64,000 bases of DNA from Maribacter forsetii DSM 18668. GTDB lineage: Bacteria; Bacteroidota; Bacteroidia; Flavobacteriales; Flavobacteriaceae. The notes under the pieces were generated by a model, which worked only from the letters and a program-made list of their open reading frames with translations, made no database searches and was not told the origin of the DNA. The stretch is taken from the NCBI RefSeq assembly GCF_000744105.1, contig NZ_JQLH01000001.1, forward strand, positions 2,914,001 to 2,978,000. The letters run 5' to 3'. The position numbers and the translations under genes were made by a program. Below, piece by piece: positions 1 to 8,870 of the stretch. How positions within the stretch are numbered: the stretch's first letter is position 1; each line of letters starts with the position of its first letter.

Positions 1-2
1 CA

Positions 3-1064
3 GAATATTGGGATACAGAAGATACTCATTTTGCTATACTTCTAGACAAATCGCTGCATATCATAGATAGAATAGATGAAACAGCTTATGATAATGCTGA
101 AGGTTTTTATGGTGTAAACTCATCGATTGACTATAATATTTTAACCATCAATACTCATAACATATATAACAAACCAGAAAATGTTATAAAGAAATACTCA
201 ATTACAAATAAGGGTTTTAAACCCATAAAAAATCAGGTGATTATAAAAACACCGTCAGGAATTAAAATACGTAATAAATCAACAATTCAAAGTGCTTTAA
301 TAGCAAAAGCGGCTAATTTAACAGTTTTTGATTACTTGTCCATCGACGGTAATATAGATTCTACATCAGTATTTGATAACGGTAAATATCTAAAAAATTA
401 CTGGCTGAAAATTGCAACAAAAGATTCATTACAACAATTAGGATATGTTTTTGGTGCTTTTGCAAAAAGACACATTGAAATGATTACTAACGATTACAAA
501 GTGATTATTGATGAAATTTCAAAAGAAGATTTTAATACAGCAGAACACCATAAAAAAAGCAAGCCTTATGCCGAAAAAATAACAGACATTAAAAAAATTA
601 AAACAATTTTAAAAAATCAATTGATTGGAGAAACCCATGAAAATGGTTATTACACTATAAAAAAAATACTAACAGATAATGGTAAAGAAATTAGTTCTTA
701 TCTTGATGAATGTGAAATTACGGCATATTACCCAAAGTACCATTATTTGTTACTAGAATGCGGTCATTCTTCAGATTATTTAATAAAATTAAAAAATGGA
801 GAAGATGATATTAACCGAATAGGGAACCCAGACTACTACACGCCATCTCCACAAAACACGTTTCGGTTTAATGGATATTACAGTGGGCAATCTAATGTTC
901 ATTTTTTAGAAAAAAACATTGTAAACGATGAACCAGAGTATATGCTTAGTATGTCAAGTATCTTAGCGCTGGACTATATTGAAAATTATTTCTGGATAGA
1001 TAACACCACTATGTTCCTGAAAATTGAAAAAATATATTATAAAATGAAACTACAAGAAATTTAA
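3..1064 (+). CDS. Unrecognised protein, 5'-truncated by the window edge
   Basis: This frame is open from the left edge to the TAA at 1062-1064, giving 353 residues in the window. The in-frame GTG at 237 is therefore internal and not a believable start; the true start lies outside. The protein is rich in Asn, Lys, Tyr and Ile. It has no signal peptide or membrane segment in the visible part and reads like alternating short beta strands and turns, with Tyr/Gly-rich stretches near the C-terminus. I recognise no family. It sits upstream of a lipoprotein and a SUKH-type immunity-like gene, in a patch of accessory orphan genes, so a role as a cargo or immunity-like protein is possible but only inferred. 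Confidence 0.7.
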   Translation, partial: EYWDTEDTHFAILLDKSLHIIDRIDETAYDNAEGFYGVNSSIDYNILTINTHNIYNKPENVIKKYSITNKGFKPIKNQVIIKTPSGIKIRNKSTIQSALIAKAANLTVFDYLSIDGNIDSTSVFDNGKYLKNYWLKIATKDSLQQLGYVFGAFAKRHIEMITNDYKVIIDEISKEDFNTAEHHKKSKPYAEKITDIKKIKTILKNQLIGETHENGYYTIKKILTDNGKEISSYLDECEITAYYPKYHYLLLECGHSSDYLIKLKNGEDDINRIGNPDYYTPSPQNTFRFNGYYSGQSNVHFLEKNIVNDEPEYMLSMSSILALDYIENYFWIDNTTMFLKIEKIYYKMKLQEI

Positions 1065-1261
1065 ATAATAAGGGTTAAGTGCCAAAAAACAAAGTTGGTA
1101 CATATTTACAAAGTCCGCCAAATTTATAATTTGACGTTTAGTTGAAATTTAAAAGTAAAATTGTAAACTTGGCTAAGTACTAAACTGAAAGGAAGTGCCT
1201 TTTTAATTCCTTACTATTCTTATACTAAACCATGTCTCTTAATGAACATTTGAAAATACTT

Positions 1262-2140
1262 ATGAAAAAAGCAATACTCATCGTTTTATGTTTACAATGT
1301 ATTTCTTGCGATTTTGTAGGAAACTGGCTTGAAGAAAATCATAAACAAAGAGAGGAAAAAAGTAAAATAGATTTAGAAAAAAGAACAATAGATTATTACA
1401 CATCTAACTTAAAAATTATACCAAATAAACAACATCCAAAATTTGATGTGTTAATTAAAGAGTTTAATGATCAAAACCATCGCTTAGCGTTTAATATTTG
1501 CGAATATAAATACAACAATCAAAATTTCTTTTTTGGAGATAGCCCCAGAAAAATAGCTTCTATCTTTGGAGAGCCCGATGAGAAAAGTGAAGAAAGAGTT
1601 CGTTATGAATCTGAAGATGGATTTTCTGAATATCTTACTGAAGAAGATAAATTGTCTAAACACGATTTCTCAGATCGCAATACGGGGGAAAGATTTTTCA
1701 ATTACACATACACAAAACTAAATATAAAGTTGCATTTTAAATCTTTAAATAATAAAGATTTTAGATTAGAATCCTTTACTATTCAACTGTCAGATCGTAA
1801 TGATGAAACTTATAAATATGAACCCTTAAACACATCATTTAATGTAATTTTATTTAGAGAAATACCCTATAAGACTAATATGACTCTCGATGAATTTAGA
1901 AAGTTAACCAATGTAAAAGATAATAGACTATTTAGAAGTATCCTTCAAAAAGAATGCCCTGTAAAAGAGGATTATCGAATACATTCTTCCATATATTCAG
2001 AGTATCATTACGAAACTAAAGGCGGAGGTCATTTAACTTTTAGTGGAGATTATAAGCCAAATGAATCAGACCCCATTAAAAGTATATCCTTTTCAGAGAG
2101 AAATTTAGAATATTATAAAAAAAATGAACCGTATTATTAA
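1262..2140 (+). CDS. Putative lipoprotein, unknown function
   Basis: The chosen ATG at 1262 gives a classic lipoprotein signal: MKK, a hydrophobic stretch, then a lipobox ending C-I-S-C. An in-frame ATG ten codons upstream (1232) would put polar residues before the signal peptide. The mature protein, about 275 residues, is charged. Its middle contains a F-G-D-S-P-R-K-I-A-S-I-F-G-E-P-D segment, the 'small step, glycine, proline, aspartate' pattern seen in several small Bacteroidota and proteobacterial immunity-like or SmpA-like folds. I cannot assign a named family. It is an orphan on the plus strand, followed by about 230 bp of non-coding DNA before the SUKH-like gene. The envelope location is fairly sure; the function is unknown. 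Confidence 0.7.
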   Translation: MKKAILIVLCLQCISCDFVGNWLEENHKQREEKSKIDLEKRTIDYYTSNLKIIPNKQHPKFDVLIKEFNDQNHRLAFNICEYKYNNQNFFFGDSPRKIASIFGEPDEKSEERVRYESEDGFSEYLTEEDKLSKHDFSDRNTGERFFNYTYTKLNIKLHFKSLNNKDFRLESFTIQLSDRNDETYKYEPLNTSFNVILFREIPYKTNMTLDEFRKLTNVKDNRLFRSILQKECPVKEDYRIHSSIYSEYHYETKGGGHLTFSGDYKPNESDPIKSISFSERNLEYYKKNEPYY

Positions 2141-2164
2141 CGTTAACTAACAATGGCCATAATT

Positions 2165-2183
2165 AATACGGGTTTTAGGCTTT
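2165..2183 (+). repeat. Short motif AATACGGGTTTTAGGCTTT shared with 4272-4289
   Basis: The motif AATACGGG(T/C)TTT(A/G)GG(C/G)TTT follows the stop of the lipoprotein gene here, and a near copy follows the DKNYY gene at 4272. Both lie just downstream of accessory genes, which suggests related 3' flanks from gene shuffling or duplication. It may be a degenerate terminator or a recombination remnant; the sequence alone does not decide. Confidence 0.35.
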
Positions 2184-2369
2184 GAGCTAAGGTCTGTGTA
2201 TATTTAGAATGCCCGGCAATTCTTTTGGTTTTGGCTTTTAAATAGAAAAGATAAAGACAAACAAAAAGATTCGGCTAATGGATTAAACGGAAACAAAAGC
2301 GCACTTTTATTCCCGTACTAATCATAGACGAGACCGGTAACCGTAACTATAGCCAATTAAACGAAATAA

Positions 2370-2924
2370 ATGAGTCTTTTTAAAAATATTAAAGAAGGAA
2401 TTCCTAAAAAAATAACTATTCCGGTTGAATTAGAAAAATTATGCGAATGGACTGAAAAAAATGGATACCCAATTAGTGGATGTTTTGAATTGAGAGCAGA
2501 TGACGGGCAAACAATGAAATATTGGCTTGGGTTTGAAAATATTTCGGATAGGTTTGGACTATTCGGAGTTGGGGCTTCAGGTGATATTTTTGCATTTTGG
2601 ATAGATGATAATAACAAACAAAAAATAGTTCATTTAGGTTCAGAGGGAGAAGCAGTATATGTTCTCGCAGAGAATTTTGTTGATTTTTTAAGATTATTAG
2701 CTATTGGATATGATGAAATAGGATTTGCCGATATGACCAAAACTGTCGAGGATTGGAACTTGGAAGTCGGTAACGATGATAAGAATGGAATTAATATTAA
2801 ATTCATTGACTGGGTTGAGAACGAATTCAACGTAAAAGTACCTAAAATTGGAAACGAAATCGCTGATTTTAATAATACAGAATTTAATGATTGGGTTGAA
2901 AAACAAATTGATAAATACTCATAA
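2370..2924 (+). CDS. SMI1/KNR4 (SUKH) family immunity-like protein
   Basis: This 184-residue soluble protein has the features of the SUKH superfamily: an N-terminal helix, a strand with a G-C-F-E-L segment, a 'YWLGFEN' strand, an 'FAFWIDD' strand, and the helix-forming 'LGSEGEAVYVLAENFVDFLRLLAIGYDE' region (about residues 90-117). The last resembles the conserved L-G-S-[DE]-G-E...FL.LLA segment of SMI1/KNR4 proteins. Such proteins usually neutralise nuclease or other toxins of polymorphic toxin systems. No toxin, Rhs or PAAR gene is visible within the window, so it is an orphan immunity gene by context. Family call fairly sure, toxin partner unknown. Confidence 0.75.
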   Translation: MSLFKNIKEGIPKKITIPVELEKLCEWTEKNGYPISGCFELRADDGQTMKYWLGFENISDRFGLFGVGASGDIFAFWIDDNNKQKIVHLGSEGEAVYVLAENFVDFLRLLAIGYDEIGFADMTKTVEDWNLEVGNDDKNGINIKFIDWVENEFNVKVPKIGNEIADFNNTEFNDWVEKQIDKYS

Positions 2925-3088
2925 ATAACTGGCTACAACCATCAATGTTTATAAGCAATTGCTTGTTCTCGCCTATTTTGGAAATACCTGACGAATTTCC
3001 AACTTGGTGTGTACTTAAAAAGTTAAGTGCTAATCAACGTAACTAATCATAGCCAAAGCCCTTGTAGTGCATTTCAGAAAAATCTATT

Positions 3089-4244
3089 ATGAAAATAAAT
3101 ATTTCCGTAAAAAAAAAACAGTTATAAACCCTATGAGAAAATTAGAATAGAGGTTTTAGTTGAAAACAATAGTCATGTAAATATACAAATACCTAAATTC
3201 TTAAAATACTATCCATTTTTTAATGGAGAATCTAAAAAAGGAACTAATGGAAAAGAAAGTTTAGAGAACTACAAATCAGAGAATATTCTTTTGCCACAGG
3301 AAACCATATGTTATAATTTTGAACAAGCAATAGAATTAGGTTTTATAACAGAAAAAAGTGAAATCAGGCTTTTTGAATTTAAGCTTTCCATAGGAATATT
3401 TGAAATTAGTGAAACATTTTGTGAAAAATTTGAAATTGATTTTAATGAATATAGTAGATTAATAGCAATAAACGATGAGCCTTCGAATTATTATAAATCA
3501 GATGATGTAATTTTCTATTATAGCCCTTATAGCAGAGCATTTGAGGAAGCAACTGTAATTTTAAAAGGGAAACAAAGCGATTATAAAATTCTAAATGAAT
3601 ATTACGCCATTAACGATCAGAAAGTCTACTACAATGGAAGATTAGTAAGAGGCTTCTCGAGTAAGGGGTTTAAAATTTTTAATAGACTTTTCGCTGGAAA
3701 CAATAATAAAATATTAACGAGATACGGAAATGCGAAAATTGAAAACCCAAAAGCTTTTAAAGTTATTGATAATGGTTTAATGCCTAGCCTTTTTACATAC
3801 GAATTAGGTGGTTATAGATGCGGTTATGCTGTAGATAATCAATTTGCATATTACTTTGACGAATCTAATTCAACACAGCATGCTATAAAAGTAAAGGCTT
3901 GTAAAAATCCAAAATCTTTAAAAAGCTTAAGCTTTGGCTATGCTAAAGATGATACAAATGTATACTTAGAAGGCAAAAAAATCACTAAAGCAAAACCTGA
4001 AACTTTCGAAATAACAAATAGAAATTATTCAACAGATGGCAAAAAAATATTCTTTCATCGAGATGCAATCGAAAGCATTGATTTAAAATCTTTTGAAATA
4101 TTACCTACTATAAGCCATCAAAATAGTCCTGATAAAATCCTCAATTCACTTTGGGCAAAAGATAAAAATAATTACTTCAAATATGGATATTTAAAAACTA
4201 AAGAAAAATATGAAAAACATCTGAAATCATATAAAACGGAATAA
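3089..4244 (+). pseudogene. DKNYY-repeat family protein, reading frame broken at an A10 tract
   Basis: The main open frame runs to 4244 and is open back to 3111, but contains no ATG there; the only nearby start-like codon downstream is a TTG at 3291 inside clearly protein-like sequence. An ATG at 3089 opens a different frame that terminates at 3125. Removing one A from the ten-A run at 3109-3118 joins the two frames into a protein of about 384 residues. The N-terminal part (residues about 8-60) resembles the 'Y-x-P-Y-E-K-I-x-I-x-V-x-V-x-N-N-S' start of an immunoglobulin-like domain. The C-terminal half carries DKNYY-type repeats such as NDQKVYYNGR, KDDTNVYLEGKKI, TDGKKIFFH and KDKNNYFKYG, in which each unit places Asp/Asn-Lys before a Tyr-rich strand. 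It could be a true frameshift, a phase-variable gene, a slippage-expressed gene or a base-calling error. Confidence 0.65.
3109..3118 (+). repeat. A10 homopolymer at the frame break of the DKNYY gene
   Basis: Ten consecutive A bases lie 20 bp after the ATG at 3089. The coding frame before the run and the long coding frame after it differ by one base, so a nine-A allele would restore a single open frame. Runs of this length slip in replication and in transcription, and are also classic places for sequencing errors. Confidence 0.75.
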
Positions 4245-4370
4245 AAACCAATTACAACACAACCTATAAACAATACGGGCTTTGGGTTTAATCGTATGGT
4301 TTGCGTAATTTTCGAGAAGTTTTACCGTTCATTTGCTTTTATAAAAACAAACACCATTTTATTAGTTACT

Positions 4371-4928
4371 TTACTGCCGTAGATCTTTTAACCTTTTCGA
4401 GGATACCTTTACTACTGAAATGTCTAATGGTAACGGTGTAAACGGCCTATCTGTAGAATCCTTTGGAACATTAACTAATTCATCTACAACATTCATCCCT
4501 TTTAAAACATTACCAAACACAGTATAGTCACCATCTAAGCGATGTAGACCATCTTTATTTTGCACGATATAAAACTGACAACGTGCCGATAATTTTTTGG
4601 CATTACCATCTCGTCCTGCCCCAACTGCTCCATAGGTATGTGTTAGTTTAGAATCAAATTCTGGAGCTAACAAATATTCGGGATTATTAAACCCTTCCGG
4701 GGTATCTGGGCAACCACCTTGTGCTACAAAATCTGGAATTACCCTATTAAAGGTCAACGAATCCCAATAACCTTCATTTGCTAATGCTATAAAACTTGCT
4801 TTATGATTGGGAGTCTCGTCATGCAACCATATTAAAATTTCTCCTTTTGGAGTGTCTATTTTACCTATTTCATATGATTTACATGCAGTAAATAAGACAA
4901 ACACTATTACATACTTTAAACACTTCAT
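4371..4928 (-). CDS. Cyclophilin-type peptidyl-prolyl isomerase lipoprotein
   Basis: Peptidyl-prolyl cis-trans isomerase predicted to act in the periplasm as a folding factor. The N-terminus is a lipoprotein signal with lipobox L-F-T-A-C (Cys16). The rest is a compact bacterial cyclophilin of about 165 residues: G-E-I-L-I-W-L near the start, N-H-K-A-S-F, F-N-R-V-I-P-D-F-V-A-Q-G-G, then A-R-C-Q-F-Y-I-V and F-G-N-V-L-K-G-M. The F-x-R-V-I-x-x-F-x-x-Q-G-G motif contains the catalytic Arg and Gln of the family. It is convergent with the accessory region to the left and divergent from the PIG-L gene to the right. Family call sure; the client protein is unknown. Confidence 0.9.
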   Translation of the reverse strand: MKCLKYVIVFVLFTACKSYEIGKIDTPKGEILIWLHDETPNHKASFIALANEGYWDSLTFNRVIPDFVAQGGCPDTPEGFNNPEYLLAPEFDSKLTHTYGAVGAGRDGNAKKLSARCQFYIVQNKDGLHRLDGDYTVFGNVLKGMNVVDELVNVPKDSTDRPFTPLPLDISVVKVSSKRLKDLRQ

Positions 4929-5086
4929 TTTGCTATAATTTAGTAGTCAGTTAAAGTAGTAAAAATTGATGTAAAAAAATTAGTCCTTAAATTACCGACA
5001 GCTAAAAAAATAATTGAAAAATAAATTAGGCTTCTCTACTATCATTATAACAATAAAAACGAAATAGAATACAACTTTTAAAAAAT

Positions 5087-5959
5087 ATGATGATCAAAAA
5101 TTTAATACACCTTATTGCCTTCTCCATTCTTTTTATACTTACAAGCTGCACCGACTTAGACAAAAAGACGGTAGATCAAAAAGATAATCAAATGCTAAAC
5201 AATGCACCCCAACAAAACTCAAATAAAGACAAAACCTTAATGGCAATTTTTGCCCACCCAGATGATGAGATTGTTATATCCCCTATCTTATCTAAATATC
5301 AAAAAGAAGGGGTAAATATTCACTTGGTGATTGTTACCGATGGCTCAAAAGGAGTTACACCTCATGCAAATATTCCAGCGGGTGAATTATTGGCAAAAAC
5401 ACGTGCAGAAGAAGCCTTATGCGTTACAAAAACCTTAGAATTTAATCCGCCGATATTTCTCAGTTATATAGACGGAGATTTAGCGCAAAAAGAGAACATT
5501 AATTCTTTAGACGAAAAAATTGATAGCCTTTTTACTAAATACCGACCTAATACTGTAATTAGTTTTGGACCTGGTGGCCAATACGGTCACCCAGACCATA
5601 GAATTGTTAGTAACGTAGTTACCGAGGTTTTTCAACGAGAAACATCAGAATCTTTGCAGAACCTTTTGTATTACGGGTATCCGAAAGAAATAAGTAACAC
5701 GAATGTTAGCTTTAATACTGATTTAGTACAATGGTTAAACGATAATTTAAAAAGAACTCAAAAGAGATTTCTAACCTATAGAATACCATTCAATAAGGAA
5801 GATTTATTGCTTGGGCATACCGCATCAGATTGCCACAAATCTCAATATATACCAGAAGCTATTGATGATTTAATAAAAATTGTAGGTCAAGCCGATTCGG
5901 TAATATATTTTAGATCTTGGAATGGCTCGAATGAAATTAAAAATAATATTTTCGATTAA
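5087..5959 (+). CDS. PIG-L/LmbE family deacetylase lipoprotein
   Basis: Zinc-dependent N-acetyl-sugar deacetylase family member, predicted to be lipid-anchored outside the cytoplasm (lipobox ending L-T-S-C, Cys21). The LmbE signature A-H-P-D-D-E is at about residues 56-61 and supplies zinc ligands; G-P-G-G-Q-Y-G-H-P-D-H-R later supplies the third ligand and the catalytic H-P-D-H segment. V-T-D-G-S-K-G is also typical. The start is the first of two adjacent ATGs; the second (5090) is equally possible. It heads a plus-strand run with a TPR lipoprotein (11 bp downstream) and a nitrilase. The substrate is unknown; the context suggests processing of an amidated or acetylated small molecule, which is inference. 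Confidence 0.85.
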   Translation: MMIKNLIHLIAFSILFILTSCTDLDKKTVDQKDNQMLNNAPQQNSNKDKTLMAIFAHPDDEIVISPILSKYQKEGVNIHLVIVTDGSKGVTPHANIPAGELLAKTRAEEALCVTKTLEFNPPIFLSYIDGDLAQKENINSLDEKIDSLFTKYRPNTVISFGPGGQYGHPDHRIVSNVVTEVFQRETSESLQNLLYYGYPKEISNTNVSFNTDLVQWLNDNLKRTQKRFLTYRIPFNKEDLLLGHTASDCHKSQYIPEAIDDLIKIVGQADSVIYFRSWNGSNEIKNNIFD

Positions 5960-5970
5960 ATCTATTTTCC

Positions 5971-6828
5971 ATGTCATTGAAGTATTCCATTTATATACTA
6001 GCTTTTGTATTGTTTACTTCATGTCAGCAAAAACAAAATAAATCATCTACCAAATCAACCGTTTACTCTTATGGTGCTAAAAACAATTCTGCTGTTTTTT
6101 ACTTCAATAAAGGTTGGGAGCATATTCTAGATTATGGTCAATGGACGCTATCTGAAAAAGCATTTAGAAAAGCTGTAGCATTCGATTCTACTTTTATTGT
6201 CGGGCAGGCGTTAATTGGTAAAAACACGACCAATCTCAAGGAAAGAATTCAAATTTTAAACGACCTAAATAACTCTCAAATTAAAGTTCGTGAAGACGAC
6301 CAACTGATTTTAGAAGTTACCATGATTACGCTAGAACTATTTAATGCACGTGAACAACAAATAAAACTAGAGAAAGATTTTATATCAAATTTCTTGTCAA
6401 CAGCTGAGAAAAACTATAGAACTTTTATACATAAATACCCCAACGAAACATATATAAAGGCAGAATACATTGAGGTATTGAATGCTATTTACGGACCTGA
6501 ATTAGCCTTAGATTCGTTACACCTTCTTACCACACCTAAACAAAAGAAAATACCATTTTTTATTAGCTATGCAGCTACCTTGGAATCTGATTTGGGGAAT
6601 TTCAAAAAAGCACTCGCTATTGCCGACCAATTTAATGCCCAGATCAATGACCCGAATATACCTCAACCTTATGTTTTATACGGTAGTATTTATTTAAAAA
6701 TGGATAGTTTGTCTTTAGCAACTTCAAACCTTGATAAAGCACTTGAATTAGACCCTAATCATATTTTCGCACAACGATTTAAAAAACAGCTTCAAACTAA
6801 ATTAAACACCAATATCAGTAATGACTAA
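5971..6828 (+). CDS. Tetratricopeptide-repeat lipoprotein
   Basis: A 285-residue protein with a lipoprotein signal (lipobox L-F-T-S-C, Cys18) and helical repeats. One repeat near residues 45-80 reads F-N-K-G-W-E-H...A-F-R-K-A-V-A-F-D-S, and the C-terminal unit at about 235-270 reads Y-L-K-M-D-S-L...L-D-K-A-L-E-L-D-P-N-H, a canonical TPR. TPR lipoproteins act as protein-binding scaffolds. It starts 11 bp after the PIG-L gene and its last codons overlap the nitrilase start by 8 bp, so the three genes are very probably co-transcribed and translationally coupled. The specific partner is unknown. Confidence 0.8.
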   Translation: MSLKYSIYILAFVLFTSCQQKQNKSSTKSTVYSYGAKNNSAVFYFNKGWEHILDYGQWTLSEKAFRKAVAFDSTFIVGQALIGKNTTNLKERIQILNDLNNSQIKVREDDQLILEVTMITLELFNAREQQIKLEKDFISNFLSTAEKNYRTFIHKYPNETYIKAEYIEVLNAIYGPELALDSLHLLTTPKQKKIPFFISYAATLESDLGNFKKALAIADQFNAQINDPNIPQPYVLYGSIYLKMDSLSLATSNLDKALELDPNHIFAQRFKKQLQTKLNTNISND

Positions 6829-7795
6829 AATTATAGATACTCCAGAACAAAACAACCTTAAAATAGGTATGGCTCAAATCTCACCGGTTTGGCTAAATAA
6901 AGAAAAGACTATTGATAAAATCAAGGATTATATCATTAAAGCTGGTGAAGATAATTGTGAGCTTATAATATTTGGTGAAGCCTTATTACCAGGTTATCCT
7001 TTTTGGGTTTCCATGACCAATGGTGCTCAGTTTGATTCTAAAGTGCAGAAAGAAATTCACGCTCATTATATTAAAAATTCCATTCAAATAGAAGCGGGTG
7101 AATTAGATGATATCTGTGTGCTTGCAAAACAACATAAGATTGCCATCTACTTAGGCCTCATGGAACGAGCAAAAAACAGAGGTGGTCACAGTATCTACTG
7201 CTCCCTTGTTTATATCAATAGTGATGGTGAAATTAAATCTGTTCATAGAAAATTACAACCAACCTACGAAGAGCGACTTACCTGGGCGCCTGGTGATGGT
7301 AATGGTTTACGAGTTCACGAGTTAAAGAACTTCACCGTTGGTGGATTAAATTGTTGGGAAAACTGGATGCCTCTTCCGCGGACCGCTTTATATGGTTTGG
7401 GAGAAGATTTGCATATTGCCGTATGGCCGGGTTCCGATTACAACACTGCTGATATTACAAGGTTCATTGCAAGGGAATCTAGATCTTTTGTAGTTTCCGT
7501 TTCTAGTTTAATGAGCAAAACCGATTTCCCTAAAGACACACCACACTTAGATACTATTCTTGAAAACTGTCCTGATACTCTGGCAAACGGAGGTTCTTGT
7601 ATTGCCGGACCGGATGGAGAATGGATCTTACCACCGGTTATTGACAAAGAAGGTCTTATTACAACGACAATAGATTTTAATAGAGTACTTGAAGAACGTC
7701 AAAATTTTGATGCTGTCGGGCATTATTCACGACCAGATGTAACAAAACTCACCGTTAATAGAGAGCGACAATCTACCGTTGAAATAAAAGATTAA
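6821..7795 (+). CDS. Nitrilase / carbon-nitrogen hydrolase
   Basis: A 324-residue cytoplasmic hydrolase of the nitrilase superfamily. The Glu-Lys-Cys triad is visible: E53 in F-G-E-A-L-L-P-G-Y-P-F-W, K144 in H-R-K-L-Q-P-T-Y-E-E and C178 in G-G-L-N-C-W-E-N-W-M-P-L. The N-C-W-E-N-W-M-P-L context and P-G-Y-P-F-W are those of branch-1 (true nitrilase/cyanide hydratase-like) enzymes rather than amidases or NAD synthetase domains. The gene overlaps the TPR lipoprotein by 8 bp. Reaction likely nitrile to carboxylate and ammonia; the physiological nitrile is not evident. Confidence 0.9.
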   Translation: MTKIIDTPEQNNLKIGMAQISPVWLNKEKTIDKIKDYIIKAGEDNCELIIFGEALLPGYPFWVSMTNGAQFDSKVQKEIHAHYIKNSIQIEAGELDDICVLAKQHKIAIYLGLMERAKNRGGHSIYCSLVYINSDGEIKSVHRKLQPTYEERLTWAPGDGNGLRVHELKNFTVGGLNCWENWMPLPRTALYGLGEDLHIAVWPGSDYNTADITRFIARESRSFVVSVSSLMSKTDFPKDTPHLDTILENCPDTLANGGSCIAGPDGEWILPPVIDKEGLITTTIDFNRVLEERQNFDAVGHYSRPDVTKLTVNRERQSTVEIKD

Positions 7796-7807
7796 AACAG
7801 AGAGCAG

Positions 7808-8818
7808 TTATTTCTGCCCTCCATTTAATTCTTTCATAATTTCAGCAAACAATTGGTAAGACTTAATACGGTCTTTGCCATCATAAATATTGGTTACCGC
7901 AATGAGTTCATCCACTTGGGTATCTGCAATAAATTGTTGCACTTGATTCTTAACTGTCTTTTTGCTACCAATAAAGGAATACTTCAACATTTGTTGAACA
8001 GACGGATTCTGACTTAATTCGCGTATATCTTCAGTCATATCTACTGGTGGCTGCATAAAACCTCTATTTCCTGTCAACAAACCAACGATCATTTTGTAAA
8101 GCGATGTAGAAATGCGTTCTGCTTCTTCATCTGTATCGGCTACGATAATGTTCACCCCTGCCATAGTATATGGTTTTTCTAACTCACTCGATGGTTGAAA
8201 TTCTTGATGATAAATTTGCAAGGCATTCATTAAGTGTGTTGTTGCGAAGTGACTGGCAAATGCATAAGGCAAACCTTTTTTAGCTGCTAAGTGAGCACTA
8301 TCTGTACTTGAACCTAAAATGTATAAAGGCACCTCTACCCCTTCCGCCAAAGTAGCACGTACTTTTGCACTAGCATTTTTAGTAGAAAAGTAACGTTGTA
8401 TTTTTTCAATTTCTAAAGGAAACGACTGTGCTGCCTGAAAAAAATCGGAGCGTATAGCCTGTGCCGTCAACTGATCTGTACCTGGCGCGCGACCTAGACC
8501 CAAATCTATTCTGTTAGGATATAGAATTCCTAATGTCCCAAACTGCTCCGCTACAATTAATGGGGAATGATTTGGCAACATAATTCCGCCAGACCCTACA
8601 TGTATCGTTTTTGTTTCTTCGGCAATCTTACCTATTAATATAGATGTTGCACTACTACCAATAGCTATGGAATTATGATGCTCTGCCAACCAAAAACGGG
8701 TATAGCCAGATTCTTCCGCTGCTTGCGCAAGAGCTACGGAATGATCAAAAGTGTCTTTTAGCGTAGTACCCTCAGATACTATGGCTAAATCCAATATAGA
8801 ATATTTTATATTTTTCAT
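7808..8818 (-). CDS. LLM-class flavin-dependent monooxygenase
   Basis: A 336-residue bacterial-luciferase-like TIM-barrel oxidoreductase using FMNH2. Family hallmarks are the Y-T-R-F-W-L-A-E-H-H-N segment (about residues 39-49), I-H-V-G-S-G-G-I-M-L-P-N-H-S-P-L, the N-R-I-D-L-G-L-G-R-A-P-G-T-D phosphate-binding region, and the C-terminal G-S-K-K-T-V segment. It belongs with the MsnO8/YceB-like subgroup. An ArsR-type regulator lies 52 bp upstream on the same strand, so the pair is probably one operon. The two plus-strand genes to the left converge on it. Substrate unknown. Confidence 0.9.
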   Translation of the reverse strand: MKNIKYSILDLAIVSEGTTLKDTFDHSVALAQAAEESGYTRFWLAEHHNSIAIGSSATSILIGKIAEETKTIHVGSGGIMLPNHSPLIVAEQFGTLGILYPNRIDLGLGRAPGTDQLTAQAIRSDFFQAAQSFPLEIEKIQRYFSTKNASAKVRATLAEGVEVPLYILGSSTDSAHLAAKKGLPYAFASHFATTHLMNALQIYHQEFQPSSELEKPYTMAGVNIIVADTDEEAERISTSLYKMIVGLLTGNRGFMQPPVDMTEDIRELSQNPSVQQMLKYSFIGSKKTVKNQVQQFIADTQVDELIAVTNIYDGKDRIKSYQLFAEIMKELNGGQK

Positions 8819-8870
8819 GTAAATAAATTCATTTATATATTTAAAAGTATCTATATATCTATTTAAAAAA

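Noticed and set aside
237..1064. A 275-residue gene starting at GTG 237
   Set aside because: The same frame is open to the left edge with protein-like sequence, so 237 is internal.
3291..4244. A gene starting at TTG 3291
   Set aside because: Protein-like sequence extends upstream in frame to 3111, and the real start is probably the ATG at 3089 after correcting the A10 tract.
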